From assembly GCA_963573305.1 (NCBI GenBank), contig OY754337.1, forward strand, positions 52,341,164 through 52,405,163: DNA of 64,000 nt. The letters run 5' to 3'. Position numbers and translations under genes: made by a program. Positions within the stretch are counted from its first letter, which is position 1. Each line of letters starts with the position of its first letter. This stretch comes from Pyrrhosoma nymphula (taxonomy: Eukaryota; Arthropoda; Insecta; Odonata; Coenagrionidae). Below the pieces are notes generated by a model. The model was given only the letters and a program-made list of their open reading frames with translations, did not search any database and was not told the origin of the DNA. Below are positions 1 to 12,229 of this stretch, one piece after another.

Positions 1-220
1 TAGAAGTACTCATGAAAGAGCAGTTCAAGAATCATAATATAAATATTACCAATAGAAATATAATATTCTCATGAACATAAGTCAGGTACCTTTTTTACTA
101 AAAAACTGAATTTCCCTTATTTTTGCCAAGGAACTGTTAAAAACATCTACAGTACTTCCGAATAGATTGAATTTTTTCCTAATTGTCTCCATAGAGGCTC
201 CATGGAGCCTATTATGTAAC

Positions 221-1946
221 TTAGGGGCGATATCCACCACCTGCGGTATTCTCCGCCTACAAATAACGCCTGCTGCGATTCTGTAAATACCGCCGCGCTA
301 TGTTCTGCCGATTTCGAGGACGTTAAATAACGCTATCGCGACGTCGGATAACTGTATGAGATATTCTAAGGGCAAAGACCAAAACGTTTTTTTTAATTTT
401 AAAAGCTCTATTATTTGGAAGGAATATATTGGTTTTGCCCATATTTTTTATTTATTCTCTATTTATATGTATTTGCGTCAAAAAAGCAAAGATATAATTA
501 AATTTTCACTTTGTGGAAGTTAATATCGAAAAACAAAAGTGTGGCGAAACGCTAAGTGACGGCTCACCGTGCCTGTAAACAAATCACGAAGTATATATTC
601 TTCGTGATACAAATGAATGGACATATGAGTAATGTACTGCATAATAAAAGTCAAGTGTAATATATTATTGTGTACGGTTTTGAGAGTTATATATAATGGG
701 CGCCTACTAGTACGCACTATATTCATGTATAAATCTATGGATGTATTTCGTGAACGGAACTTGTCGGAAGTCTGTGTTGAAAATATGTTTCCAGTGGTTG
801 GGGAAATTGGGAGAGAACTTCGATGAAGGATTGCATTGGAAAAGGCTAGGGACTTTTGAAATTTTCAGAGCTGTTTTGGCATTGGGTGGCAACGGTTTAT
901 TCGACAATTTTCGCATGTAATCTCGTGGAGTCAAAGCTATTTCAGTCCTTGTGAATATTTATGTCTATCCCATTGTAGTATATAATTGATAAGGAGGGCA
1001 TATTCATGATAGCTGCGATCTTTTATGTACGTAAGGAATTATATAAGCCCAGGTTCCAAGAATGGTTCAGGCTATTGTTGACTGTTATGACTGTGACCAA
1101 AATGTTCTGTCTCGAGAATCTCATGGAAGGCACCGTCGTGGATAAGACATTCCTTACTGTATTTTTCATTTGAAAAGTATCCTTCGATAATAAACCCGCG
1201 GTTGCAAATATAAAATTAGTGGAAGTTCTATGAATGATTTACGTTGAAGTGACAGCCAAAATGCAAGCTAGAAACGTGAACGAACCCAAAGAGATTGACT
1301 CTCATATTGGGACGAGAGAAAAATCTTGATTGCCTGTGGTTGTTAACAGCATATGATGGTTTACTAATTACATTGTTCTTTTCATGGAGGCTTTTAACAT
1401 GTTAGGGCGTCTATCTCTTATGAGCAATATTTTTTGGTTTACAAAACGGAATCACCCATTTTAGTGCGGAGCTTTCGGTTAGAAGTAGAGAACCATTAGG
1501 TATATTTACAACTAGCGAAGCGATCAATTGTGAAGTAACTACGTTATTGGATACTCGTCATAAAATGACAAAAACCACGTCGAATAACAAAGGAATCATG
1601 TCATTATTATTCTCTCCAAGCGGAATACTCATCATTCGCTTAAACAAAGCTCGCTTTCTAGATTTAATTAGTCAAACCACATACCCAGTCGTGCCATTTC
1701 CTAAGTATCTCGAAAGAAAAACGAAATACAGTGCCGATCCTTGAGCAATAATTGTAATCGGAGGGGTCGGTATTAGGGATAACGCAAGCCGAAGGCTGGC
1801 GATTTTTGGGGCTATCCAATGTCCCTAAATAACGCTAGGGGCCGCTATTTGAAGTTACGGAATCAGGGGGGCGGTACATAACGCCGAAATAGTGCCCTAC
1901 GTCATAATAGCGCAGGCGTTATCAGTTACAGAATCACCCCCCATGA
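221..1946. repeat. candidate MITE or decayed TIR element
   Basis: Two GC-rich blocks stand out from AT-rich surroundings, at about 221-345 and 1760-1946. The right block, read on the minus strand, has GATTCTGTAAC followed by CGCC and GCGCTAT. The left block has GATTCTGTAAA followed by CGCC and GCGCTAT on the plus strand. They are therefore degenerate inverted copies about 1.4 kb apart. The right block repeats a related GATTCYGTAAC motif twice. I see no transposase between them. The superfamily and exact borders cannot be set, and target duplications are not visible. Confidence 0.25.
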
Positions 1947-4609
1947 CCATAACAAGTCCTGTAGTAGTTGTTTGCAAACACTAACTTAGTCCTAGATGTG
2001 ATGGAGCTCTAAGATTTACAGCCCCAAGAAGATCTGGAGAGATGATTTCATTATTTAAAAGTTTAAATAAAAATATAATTCAGCCTTAATTCTTCTATGG
2101 GATAAAGTGTCGAAATTAAGTTTTCCCAGTTCTTTCCCATAGTTAACATCACGAGTGAAACTCATTGATTTATAATTGATATACCTTAATAGAAATTTAT
2201 GTAGAATACAAAGGGACTTTGACTTAAGTCACCAATGTAGTAAAAATTAAAAGAAAAGAAATGAGATCAGCATTAAATACATAAATGACAACATTCTGTG
2301 AGAACATTGTAAGTTTTCTAATATGAAATGCTCACAATTTATAATTATACAAAAAATTATATAAAAATTAATTTGTTTTATGGATAACACATTGCAATTG
2401 GACTTATTCCATTTTAAGCTACCTTTAGCATACATGCCATAGAGTTAGAGCTCTGGTCTTTCAAGAACCTTGCTCTCCAAAGTTACCCTCTGCCAATTTT
2501 CATAGTCATTTCCATTAGATTGATTATACCTGGAGAGTTATGTTCATTGCATTACCGTAGTTGCCTATTTAGAACTTTATTTGTGACGGTAACAATTTTT
2601 GAATGTGTACTTTATCTTTGTTTTGTAAAAGGTGATGTGGTAGTATTAGAAAATATCAGTTTTGCAAGATATCGGTATCAGCCAAGTCCGAGTCAGAGTT
2701 CAACTGTCAGAGTAATAGACTGGAGGATCCACTTCATGCTACTTCTCCAGATGATTGAAGTTTATTTTGACTTGATTACTGCAACCATTAATCATTCAAA
2801 ATGGCTTAACATATAATACCTTTATTCTTCGATTCAGACCTGATAGTGATCACACTACTGCTCTGTGACTAGTTCATTTCTATGCACTTCCAAAAATGAA
2901 TTAAAATATGTATTACTCTTATACAACAGATTCTGTGTTATTAAGCTTTTCGTCACTTTATTCCTGGCATAACTGAGAAAATTATATCACTCTGTTGAAT
3001 AACAAGGAAAACATCCTAGCAGTCAGTCAAAGAGTCATTAGCTTCCACTGTAAATTTAATTATTGTCCCTGGAGATTTAGTAATTAATGTTACTCTCAAT
3101 AATCATGAGATTTACTGTATATGCCTAGAGCTCAAATAGAATTTATAGCCTACCATGTGCAGTCACTTTCAAATGTATCTTAAAAAACTGCAGTGTTACA
3201 TGCATACTCTTTTCTGAAACTTTTTTTCACTCTTTGCTGTCATACAGCATGACTTATTCGCTCAGTAGGCTTTCCAAAAAATGAATAAAGTATATAATTG
3301 AATAAAAAATAGTGCTGTTTTTTAATTTTAATGAAAACAATGTGTTACTATGGTAAACAATAAATAATATCTAACTTTCAGAGATTTCTTTGCATACAAC
3401 ATTTTATGGTGAAGCAGGTGGAGCTGTTACTACTATCAGTAAGGAGCTAGTAAGCAGTTTCCCTCGTGTTTATTTTGAAAAATGAATACACCTGCACCAT
3501 GAGTCAGTTGGTTGAGACGTGCTTGCCATCTATTGGCGCACATCTGAATCACTACACCTAGCCACTGAAGCATACGTACGCGTAGCCTTTTACATAGTAG
3601 AAAACTATGTTGAATGTTTTCACGAGCATGAGCATATGAAAAGCTTCATCGCTAGGGTGACAATAGACACTAAAAACACAGATTAAAAGACGCTTAAGGA
3701 GTTAGAATGTTTCCGTGGATCTCCCCTACCTTCAACGAGGAGTATAGATCAGCAGTAACTTTGGTTTGATGATGATACGAGAATGGAAAACGATCGAATT
3801 CCTAGAGTTCTGTATATAGATATATTTATGTGTACATATTTACAAATAAATAATCTCTTTCAGGAACCAAATGATGAACTTCAAATACAGAGAGTGGACT
3901 AGAGAGGCACAACATCGTTCACTGGACGAGGAAGTAATGGATTTCATCTGTAGCAGCGAATAGCGAGAATTGCATGCGCTGAGCCCAATCACCCAACTCT
4001 TTAGTATGTGTAAAATGTAATTAAAACTAGAGAAACTCATCATTTATTTAAAAAATTAATAATCTTGCTGATTATCTGTAGTAAAATTAGTAATGATATA
4101 AATAAAAATAGAAATATTCCTAGAATTCATATTTCTCAAATGCATATTTCTAGAGATATTTTAGACCCAAAACAACTACAATAAGCCAATATCAGAATCA
4201 TCACGGTGTCAAAATTGCGAAATATGCATACCCATCAAAATTTTAAATGGACGTTGAAAGTAATACAAGTTATAGCTATAGGCACTGCATCTTACACGTA
4301 TATTTACTGCTCAGTAGAAAAGTTGGCAGCACATATTAGTATCTATAGTTATTGCTACCAAAGAACATATATAGGTTGTGGCAGGGAGTAAATCAATAGT
4401 TAATTTAGAATTAAAAATGTTTTTGGAGGGAGAATCCCAGACAGCACAAGTTCTGCGGTACACACCAAATATCTACAAAATATCCCTATTAACTGTTATC
4501 TGTAGCAGGTGGATGTATACTATGTACGGGAAAATTATTAATAAATGAACATTCCAGCAAAAAGCTGTAGAAAACATGTTGTATATCCTAGCTCCATTGG
4601 GAGGCAGGG
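1947..4609. other. AT-rich intergenic DNA, no gene seen
   Basis: No open frame here looks like a conserved protein and no convincing multi-exon structure was found. The short frames (for example 2520-2816) have no domain signature. The stretch 3503-3570 has a weak resemblance to a tRNA A box but no matching B box or cloverleaf. Confidence 0.5.
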
Positions 4610-4960
4610 GGAAATAGGTAGGGTGAGGTAGGAGGAGAAGGAGGAGGAGAGAGGGGTAAAAATGGAGGGAAGAGGAGAAGGGGCGGGAGGGGTCAGAGGA
4701 GGAGAGGGGTGTGGAGGAGAGAAGAGGGGAAGGAGTGGGAGGGTTTCAGAGGAGGAGAGAGGGATGTGGTAGGGGAGAAGAGGGGAAGGGGGGGAGGGAG
4801 TCAGAGGAGGATAGAGGGTCGTGAAGAGGGAAAAGAGAAGAAGGGGCGGTCAAGCCGTCATCATCAGCGGCAGAAGACTGAAGAATCTGCTCTGTTCCCT
4901 TGGGGAGGAAAGGCAGAGAGGGAGGGGGGTAAGAGCGAATGGGTAGTGGTGGGGAGATAG
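4610..4960. repeat. purine-rich (GGA/GAGG) minisatellite
   Basis: The strand is almost pure G and A for 350 bases. From about 4692 a unit of roughly 52-56 bases starting GTCAGAGGAGGA or TTCAGAGGAGGA repeats about three times (about 4692, 4744 and 4800). Frames that run through it are low-complexity translations, not genes. Homopurine runs of this kind can form triplex or quadruplex-like structures; that is inference. Confidence 0.8.
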
Positions 4961-5700
4961 AGGTGGCTATTGGGCTATTATATTCAGTGAGCTAGGTTTA
5001 GCCCGGGCTTTTCGAATGCCCATGTTACCCAAATATGAGCATACTCTCGACTTTTCACAGCAAGATTACCGGTAGATTTGAGAAGGGCTTCTATGATTTC
5101 TATTGAGAAACAATCGTCAAATGTTTGGGAGTGGGAGGCGGTATGTTTGGGGATGGGATCAAGAAAAGGTGGAGTTTTGGTGGCATGGCGGTGATTGTTC
5201 ATGTGAATATTTAGAGGGGTGGTACATTTTTCCAAATAGATGGCAGGACGAAACTTGCAGGAAAGGCGGTAGATGATGCTGCTGGTGGTACAAGAGGAAA
5301 GAGAGAGGAAGAGAGGAAGATCTATTGAGGGAGGGAGAGGCGGAAGGGCGGAGTAGAGAGCAGCATTTGCACCTAGGGCGTTCGCAGGTTGAGGAAAGTG
5401 GTGGAGGGTTGAAGGGAGGGTCTGGTAGATTTTAGAATGTCCCGCAGATTTGAGGGATGATTATAGGAAACTTTGGGGCATGAGGGTAGGAGGAGGGAAG
5501 TAGAGGTGTTGTTTTTAATGATCGGATACAGGTATTTAAATATGTTTTTGATTCTGTGTGCTCCAGGGAAGAATGTGGCGACAAGGTTAAGCTGGTCAGG
5601 TTGGTGGGTCTTATTGTTAGTCCGAGTATTTTGCAGTAGGAGGCAGGATTTTATTTAAAAGCAATTTTTCGGGGTACACGCGTTCTCTGAGGGAGTGATG
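4952..5700 (-). mobile_element. Penelope-like retroelement, 3' end with GIY-YIG-type endonuclease
   Basis: The minus-strand translation of about 5460-4984 resembles the C-terminal part of Penelope-like elements. There is a proline-rich stretch with Cys pairs, then a GIY-YIG-like core (IIYRLSCK followed by AIYLEKCTTPLNIHMNNHRH), then HTASHSQTFDDCFSIEII. The frame at 5235-4984 covers the last 83 codons and ends in PGLNLAH. The canonical YIGET region reads YLEKC, and frameshifts break the upstream part, so this is a remnant. No reverse transcriptase core is visible. The 60 bases at its 3' end reappear inverted at 5700-5760. Confidence 0.65.
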
Positions 5701-5870
5701 AAAACCCCGGGCTGAACCTATCCCACTGAAAATAACAGCCCAATAGCCACCTCTCTCTCCTCCCACTAATTCCATTAAACAAAATTTGCAATTCATTATT
5801 AGGCGAGACGAAGCACCTGATTAGCTGCGCGCGAAACGTTTCGCTTAGTACGCGTGAAACGTCTGAATGT
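5690..5870 (+). mobile_element. second Penelope 3' fragment in opposite orientation, hammerhead-like tail
   Basis: Bases 5700-5760 are an inverted copy of 4952-5013, including the last codons (PGLNLSH, then stop) and the start of the 3' untranslated region. About 60-100 bases downstream lies CTGATTA, a short GC stem and GAAAC (about 5818-5840), next to the 14-base palindrome GCGAAACGTTTCGC. Penelope pseudo-LTRs are known to carry hammerhead ribozymes with a CTGATGA...GAAA core. Here the core has one mismatch (CTGATTA), so I call it only hammerhead-like. The pair of 3' ends facing apart fits the inverted partial duplications often seen in this class. Confidence 0.45.
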
Positions 5871-5879
5871 GAATCGCCT

Positions 5880-7350
5880 TTAGAAGAAGCTAGATGGCCA
5901 CCACCAGTTGAATAACTTATGTGACCTACTTTTGTTCTCAATATTTACATTGTTCCACAAGAAAGTACTGCATGATTTTCAATCTATAAATTATTGAGGG
6001 CATGCATATTAATGGTGTACTACATATAGGATTACACAGTGATATATACAATCAAAATCAGGTAAACATTGCTGGTAAATCACAATTCTGTCAGTCTTTC
6101 CCCTTATTTGTTTCATTTAAATTGTTACCGTTATGACATCTATATTTATAAAGTCCTTAGATTATTTTATTTAAGAAGTGAAAATAAATCTTTGCAAAGA
6201 GCGCAACATAATCTTCGAAATAAATTCTGTATACCTTCAATTAAACCAAACAAAATTCTCCTTTAATGATGTTTTTTGTATATGAGACCCAAAGTGTCCA
6301 ATTTGATACCAGTGAATATAAAGGTCAATATTAAAACTAAATTCCTTCTAATGGCAGTGGAATGGCTACTTACTCAGCCAAGTGTAGATCTTTTATTTAT
6401 TTTTATTTATTAAATATTATAGTGTGAAGTTCTTGTATTTGTTGTATTCATCCTGTATGGCTCATCTTAAACTGTATTGTATTAATTATTTGTTTGTTAT
6501 AATTTATAAATTATCAATTTTTATTGTTCTCATGAAAATATGCAGCTATAAATCTATATCTGTGAAGGTAGCCTCAACTCAGTTTTTTGTTAGAGGTAAC
6601 CTAAAGCTTCCTAAAATGTATGTAAGAAATCATGTTTTTTGGTGAATGTTGCTTTGGGAAGTAATAAACTTAATTATATATTATAAATAATGTTCCTCTA
6701 AATTCTGCTATGTGGATTGTTGCATCAGTTGCCATTTTTGGGATTTTTAAAGATTTTTTTAGAAATTAGTAGGTAATTCAATTTTAGATTGGTATATAAT
6801 CTAATTTTTACAAATCTATATTCATTAGCGCAGAAAGAATATTTCTCTAATAATTTATTAAGCCGCAGTAAGGGTAACTGACGCAACTGCTTTATAGTAA
6901 CTGATGCAAAATAAGGAAGTTGCATCAGTTACCGCATGGTGTATAAGCAAACATTATCCAATATTAAATGTTATCAAATTGTAAATTGGTATAATTCAGT
7001 GTAAGTTAAATAAATATATGCATTTTATTGAAGTTACATGTTGTTTTCATGGTCATTAGGCCTATAAGATCAATATAGTAATGTTAATATTTATGAATAT
7101 TTGAAATAGTACATACATATTAATCATTGGACCTAAAAACTTCATTTCTACTTGTACTATTACCAGAAGGTAAGATCTATTTATCTTAGAAAGCAATTTG
7201 CTAAAATACCTGGTACCTATACATTTATATCCTGCTTATTTGTGTAAATTTTTCAATTCACTATTGTATAAACTTTTAGTGCAATAATTGACATGATTAA
7301 TAAACCTATAACTTTGTCAGTGACAATTTATAAGACTAATCTTTATTTTA
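5880..7350. other. AT-rich intergenic DNA with a 15-base motif cluster
   Basis: No gene was recognised. Between 6719 and 6933 the motif GTTGCATCAGTTACC occurs four times with small changes. It is forward at 6719-6733 and 6919-6933, and reversed at 6873-6887 and 6896-6909. This may be the end of a small inverted-repeat element. Confidence 0.4.
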
Positions 7351-7351
7351 G

Positions 7352-7491
7352 ATTATGATGTACTAACCAATATACCACCTAAGTTTCCTGCAGAAAAGAT
7401 ACGAGAATATCGAAGTCACATGACAGAAGAGAAGAAGGCAGAGGTGAAACATTGCATCAAAAAATCACTCAAACTCCCTCAGATTCTATGA
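7352..7491 (+). CDS. orphan terminal exon of an unrecognised gene
   Basis: A pyrimidine-rich acceptor (CTTTATTTTAG) precedes an open stretch of 45 codons ending in TGA at 7489-7491. It reads YDVLTNIPPKFPAEK, then a charged segment REYRSHMTEEKKAEVKH and a short basic tail. Composition is unlike the flanking AT-rich DNA and it matches none of the transposon families here. It may be the last exon of a host gene whose upstream exons lie to the left or outside the window, or a retained piece of a dead gene. A Copia LTR begins immediately downstream, where a 3' untranslated region would be expected. The family is not recognised. Confidence 0.35.
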
Positions 7492-7494
7492 GCT

Positions 7495-7704
7495 TTGCTC
7501 AGGTTTATTGAAAAATAAATCCACACAGATACAATCTCACACAATCTTTTTAGATCTTACTCAACAATCAAAATTTTATTAGGTACTCATAGAAACGTTC
7601 AAAACAATCTCGAATTCACCAAAGAAAATAAAACAAAACGAAACACGAAAAAGCAAAAAAAATCGAGAAACGCTCAATTAATAAATTTTTAAACGGATTC
7701 AACA
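7495..7704 (-). repeat. 3' LTR of Copia element A
   Basis: On the minus strand a purine tract (GAGGGGGAG, about 7705-7713) is followed by TGTTGAATCC at 7704. This is the usual layout of a Copia polypurine tract and LTR start. The LTR appears to run to about 7495. The other LTR was not found, so the end is approximate. Confidence 0.55.
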
Positions 7705-9660
7705 CTCCCCCTCGTTTCCAGTTTTATTTTTACAAACAATAAAAAACAAAAACAAACTTTTTTCTACTCTTATGACAACCCCAACATGGCACAAAACATT
7801 TATCATTAGGATAAACATAGAAGTATTGATCACTAATAGATCTATACAGTTTCAAATCAGTCAATATTTTGTGCAAGTGATCTTTCCAATCTCTCACCGC
7901 TTGCTTTAATCCATATATGCTCTTGTTAACTTTACATACATGCTTAGGATACTTCTCAATATCAAACCCTTCAGGCTGTTTAATATACAAGTCCTCGTTA
8001 ATTTCATTGTTAAGGTAGGCTGAATTAGCGTCTACGTGATGACATTTCCAATCGTTAATGATATCTTGTGCTGTCATCAGACGAATTACTTTTCTTTTCA
8101 TTACTAGACTAAATAACTCACTGTAATTTATTCCTTGTACTTGATTAAATCCCTGAGTGACAAGGTGGGATTTTAATTTGACAATATTTCCATCTTGATC
8201 TCTTTTAACTTTAAAAACCCATTTGGCCCCAATTTATTTACAATTTTCAGGCTTTTTAACTAGATCCCACGTTTTATTTTTCCTTAAAATAGACATCTCC
8301 TCCTCCATAGCTTTAATACATTCATTTTTATGAGTAGGTACTCTTTAACGCCTCGTCTACGGTCTTAGGTTCACATAATTCACAACTACTACTTAAAACA
8401 GCAGTGTGGCAAGCGTGACACAATTCCTTAGGCTTTCTAACTCTCTCCGATCTGCGTAACACAGGTGGCTCAATTTCTTCATCATCAGGAACATCGTAGG
8501 TTTGATTCGCCTGCTCCCCCTTGACTCTGAACATAAGACGACCTCTCATCTAAAGACGTTTGATCAATACCCCTGTCATGAAATACATTCTCACCATCAA
8601 TGTCAGCATTACCAGATTCATTACTAGTTGTCTCAGAATCATAATTGTCACTACTCCCAATATCAGATACACAAAATATAACAGGTGACTCAATGGCGCT
8701 AACATCTGAATTGCTCCGAACTTTCTCTTTCATAGGAAAAATTCTCTCCTCAAATCTTACATCTCTGGAGTGAACAACACAGTTATTATTCATGTTCCAC
8801 AAACGATAGTCTCTCTTGTCTCTAGGATAACGAAGCATGATGCAGTGCATTGATGCACCTGTCTGCCCCAGGTTCTATCTTTCTACCTTTTTCAGTTTCC
8901 TTAAATACCCATGCTTCACAGCCAAACACTTTCATCCTCTGAATCTCCTTTTCATTCAGCTCCCTCTTAAACCACAACTCATAAGGTGCTTTGTCATTTA
9001 AATCTGAAGATATACGCCTATTTTTAATATAACCAGCAGTATCTATGGCTTTCCCCTAAAAGGTGGCTGATATGCCAGCTTGAATAAGTATACATCTAGC
9101 AAGAGTTAATAACTGTTGGTTAAGCCTTTCCGCTACTCCCATCTGCTGATGTGCACCTGCCATAGAAAATCTATAAAATATCCCTTCCTTCTTCAACAAA
9201 GATTTAAATTGCTCATTTTTGTACTCTTTCTCATTATCCGATTGAAAAGCTTTAATCTTCTTGCCCAACAAATTGTCAAATCTATTTTTATACTCAAAGA
9301 AACTGTTAAACACATCACTTTTCTTTTTCAAAATACTAACCTCACTATACCATGATCAATCATCAGTGAAAGTGGAAAAATAATTAGCACCACCCTTAAT
9401 CTCTGGTTTCACATAACAGACATCAGAATAAACTAACTCAAGTAATTATGATGATTTTTCCTCTCGATCTGGATATGGAAGTTTTTTTGCCTTACCCTGA
9501 AGACATACATCACAGTCCGCAACATCCTTCACAATTATAGCACACAACACATCCTAATCCCCATTTAATTTATCATACCCCCGTAAAAGTCCGTTATTAA
9601 TATTGAAACTAAACCCTGATTTCTCAAGTTGACGCACTGACAAGAGATTATCACTTACTT
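7705..9660 (-). pseudogene. Copia element A, 3' half of pol (pre-integrase, integrase, reverse transcriptase)
   Basis: This is the 3' half of a Ty1/Copia polyprotein, read from 9660 down. It begins with NLLSVRQLEKSGFSF and the CDVC..GKAKKLP zinc-binding pre-integrase region. The integrase core follows at 9331-9056 (FQSDNEKEYKN and AGAHQQMGVAERLNQ, covering the second Asp and the Glu region). Then come the post-integrase spacer at 8850-8485 and the RRSERVRKPKE linker at 8549-8328. Last is the start of reverse transcriptase at 8101-7730 (VDANSAYLNNEI, KSIYGLKQA). Stops and frameshifts separate these pieces. The rest of reverse transcriptase and RNase H is missing, because the frame meets the polypurine tract almost at once. 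Its 5' half is at 12230-13321 in opposite orientation. Confidence 0.85.
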
Positions 9661-9666
9661 CAGGTT

Positions 9667-10045
9667 AGGGCAGAGTGAAAAAACTGATTTTCGTCGGACG
9701 AAGTTCATATCGGTGGCAAAAGTTGTATTTTGGGCCACATATTAGCTGTGTACAATTTTATCGATTTCAATTAATATCTTCATTCCACGCAACGGCCTTG
9801 TTGTTTCGGCATTTTCGCGCAAATAATCGTGTATGTCGGGTTGCATTCTGCCATTCCACAACATGTGTCCGGGAGATAATGGTGGCTATTGAAGGCTATG
9901 GTATTGTTCAACTTCACATTTATTCGTATATGCTATTTGGAATGGAATTTGTAGCGACTAAAAGCCTATAATAATGATTGAAAAAGCGTAAGTTTTAGCT
10001 TGAAAGACGATGCAATCTGACATATTGGGCTTTTGCTAATACGTG
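9667..10045 (+). repeat. long terminal repeat R of an RNase H-fold DNA transposon, copy 1
   Basis: About 380 bases matching 13322-13705, beginning AGGGYRGAGTGAAAAAACTG and running through GCATATTGGGCT. The outer end abuts Copia DNA at ACTTCAGGT. The other copy abuts the complementary Copia half at ACCTGAAGTA. I read this copy as the right terminus of the transposon, because inward of it, past a LINE, lies that transposon's C-terminal coding fragment on the minus strand. The terminal repeats would then be unusually long inverted repeats. Confidence 0.7.
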
Positions 10046-10089
10046 CAGCTCTTTGCTAGTTCCCTGCTGAAACTACCCAGAACTCACCA

Positions 10090-11925
10090 CGAAGAGGGGG
10101 CTGCACTAAGAGTTCCACCCGTGCCCACCCAACCATTTTAACACAGTAATATTTACATTGAAATTGTTTTTCCCGTACTGGCACTTCGTGCCCTTCTCTT
10201 GGACTACAACCTTGTCGTGGTTGAAGGGCTTCCGTGCTCCGATGACCACTAGAGCTGCACTGGCGGGAGAATTGCTCCTGGTAGGGTCACCCATGCCAGA
10301 TTGGTCGAAGGTTAGGAGACAGACGAATGGTAGTCCGCGCATCGTCTGTACCTCAGTGCGGCGGCTGCAAAAGGCGTCTGACCCCAGTGGGGCGGCCTCT
10401 GCAGTGATGGTGTCACGTAAAAAACACTATTTAGTAAGGCCACGGAATTTTATCTCAATTAAAACAGAAACCTTGAAATTATGGACAGTTCTCAATTGAT
10501 AATGAATCCTGGCAACTACGGGACTCGGCCAAGAGGGCCGGGTGTCGTGCCCGGCAGCGGTGGGAGCAAGGCCCCTGCGGTCGTCATCACACGAAATCCT
10601 TGCTCAGACGTAGCAGCAGCAGAGGAAAAGAAGATAAAGAAGAGGAACGAAACTATCAGAATAGGCACGTGGAATGTTAGGATTATGCTGAGGGCGGGGA
10701 AGCTAGAGAATATAAAGCAAGAAATGGAGAGGGTGGGTGTAGCCATCATGGGTCTGGGTGAAGTAAGATGGAAGGATGACGGGGATTACTGGAGCGGCGA
10801 CTATAGAGTAATTTATAGTGGAGGGAATAAAAGTCAGCGCAGGGTTGCATTCGTAATGAATAGGAAACTCGGTAGAAAAGTACTGTATGTAGAACAGGTG
10901 AGTGATAGGATAATAGTCGTGGACCTAAAAGTAGAACCAACGAATTTAGTTATAATCCAGGTTTATATGCCTACCTCTAATCATAAAGAGGAGGAGGTAG
11001 ATGGGGTATACGATCAGCTAGAGGAAATAATTGGTAGGATACCAGGTAGTAAGCACCTGGTAGTAATGGGGGATTGGAACGCGGTGGTGGGTGAAGGAAG
11101 AGATGGGCGGGAGGTGGGCGGTTACGGGCTAGGAAGGAGAAACGACCGGGGCGAGAAAGCAGTGCAGTTTTTCCGCAGAAATAACCTAGTAATTACGAAT
11201 ACATGGTTCAGACGTCATCCTCGACATAGGTACACTTGGAAGAAGCCGGGATACACAGATAGGTTCCAGATAGATTATATAATGGTACGTCACAGATACA
11301 GGAATAGTGTTAAAAACTCGCATACTTATCCAGGAACTGATGCAGACACAGACCACAACTTATTAGTCATGAAATGTCGGGTAAAACTAAAAAAGATAGG
11401 AATGGGAAGGAGGGTACGATGAGGGGGGGGGTCTGAGAAGTGACGTAAAGAAGAGGCTGGTGAAAACTTTAATATGGAGCGTGGCGCTATATGGGTCGGA
11501 AACTTGGTCATTGCGAAGGGAGGATGTGTGTAGACTTGAGGCGTTTGAGATGTGGGTTTGGAGAAGGATGGAGAAGGATAGCTGGATGGCGAGAAAGACG
11601 AACGAGGAGGTATTGGATATGGTCGGAGAGGAGAGGAAGCTTGTGGCAGAGGTTCGGAGAAGGCAGAGGAGATGCATGGAGGAGGTTTTGAGAGGAGAGG
11701 GCATGTTGAAGAGAGTGGTAGAGGGGAGAACACTGGGGAAGCGTGGGAGAGGAAGGAAGAGGATAGGAATTCTGGACGAAATAAGAGGAGGTAGAAGATA
11801 TGAAGAATTGAAGAGGGATCTAATAACGGGCCATCCTTAGGAGGGAAAGCGAGACAATTTCTATTAGGTTAGGATACAAAATGGGGACTGTCCAAGAACC
11901 TACCAATCAGCTGGTAGAATACTTG
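10090..11925 (+). mobile_element. non-LTR retrotransposon (CFDP2/RTE-like LINE), internally deleted
   Basis: A leader of about 390 bases precedes a 313-codon frame at 10481-11422. This frame is an AP-type endonuclease: IRIGTWNVRIM, GLGEVRW, VVMGDWNAVVG and TDHNLLVMKC mark the usual metal-binding and catalytic boxes. The frame then breaks. The sequence jumps to the extreme C-terminus of the second frame at 11460-11840 (ALYGSETWSLRRED, LEAFEMWVWRRMEKD), so the reverse transcriptase core is deleted. The 3' end is TTGAATGA at about 11925, a short tandem tail typical of RTE-like elements. It lies in the 3' part of a DNA transposon and cannot move on its own. Confidence 0.85.
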
Positions 11926-12222
11926 AATGAGGCACTTCGTGTCAGGTAGTAGTTTACTGTCCATGATCCTTGATCTCAAAATTCCATCTCTTGCTTCAGG
12001 GCCACAAACATGTAGGGATACTTCTGTCACCATTTTAATATGCCTCTATACTGTCTGAGTATGGCAAGGTATGCTGAACAGCTGTTGAAGCGTCGGCGGC
12101 ATAATGCTTCCACCTGCCAATCCCCAGAGATTTTCCTTAGATAATTGAAATGTAATAGGTGGTTCCGTTATTACCTACATCTTTATTCTCCGTTATTACT
12201 TCTTCAGACAGGGATTAAATTT
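11926..12222 (-). pseudogene. C-terminal fragment of the long-TIR DNA transposase (copy 2)
   Basis: On the minus strand this repeats the plus-strand segment ending at 27048. The translation contains PITFQLSKENLWGLAGG, PCHTQTV, VTEVSLHVCGPEARDG and MDSKLLP. A LINE 3' end sits at exactly the same base in both copies. The homology stops near 12222, where Copia gag sequence begins. Confidence 0.7.
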
Positions 12223-12229
12223 CCATAAA

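Noticed and set aside
4709..4960. 83-codon frame in the purine-rich tract
   Set aside because: The translation is almost only Gly, Glu and Arg from a GGA-type minisatellite, with no protein signature.
11326..11733. 135- and 105-codon minus-strand frames over the LINE 3' region (also 27246-27613 plus strand)
   Set aside because: They are antisense shadows of the LINE C-terminal coding sequence; Ser/Pro-rich text arises from the complement of Arg/Glu-rich codons.
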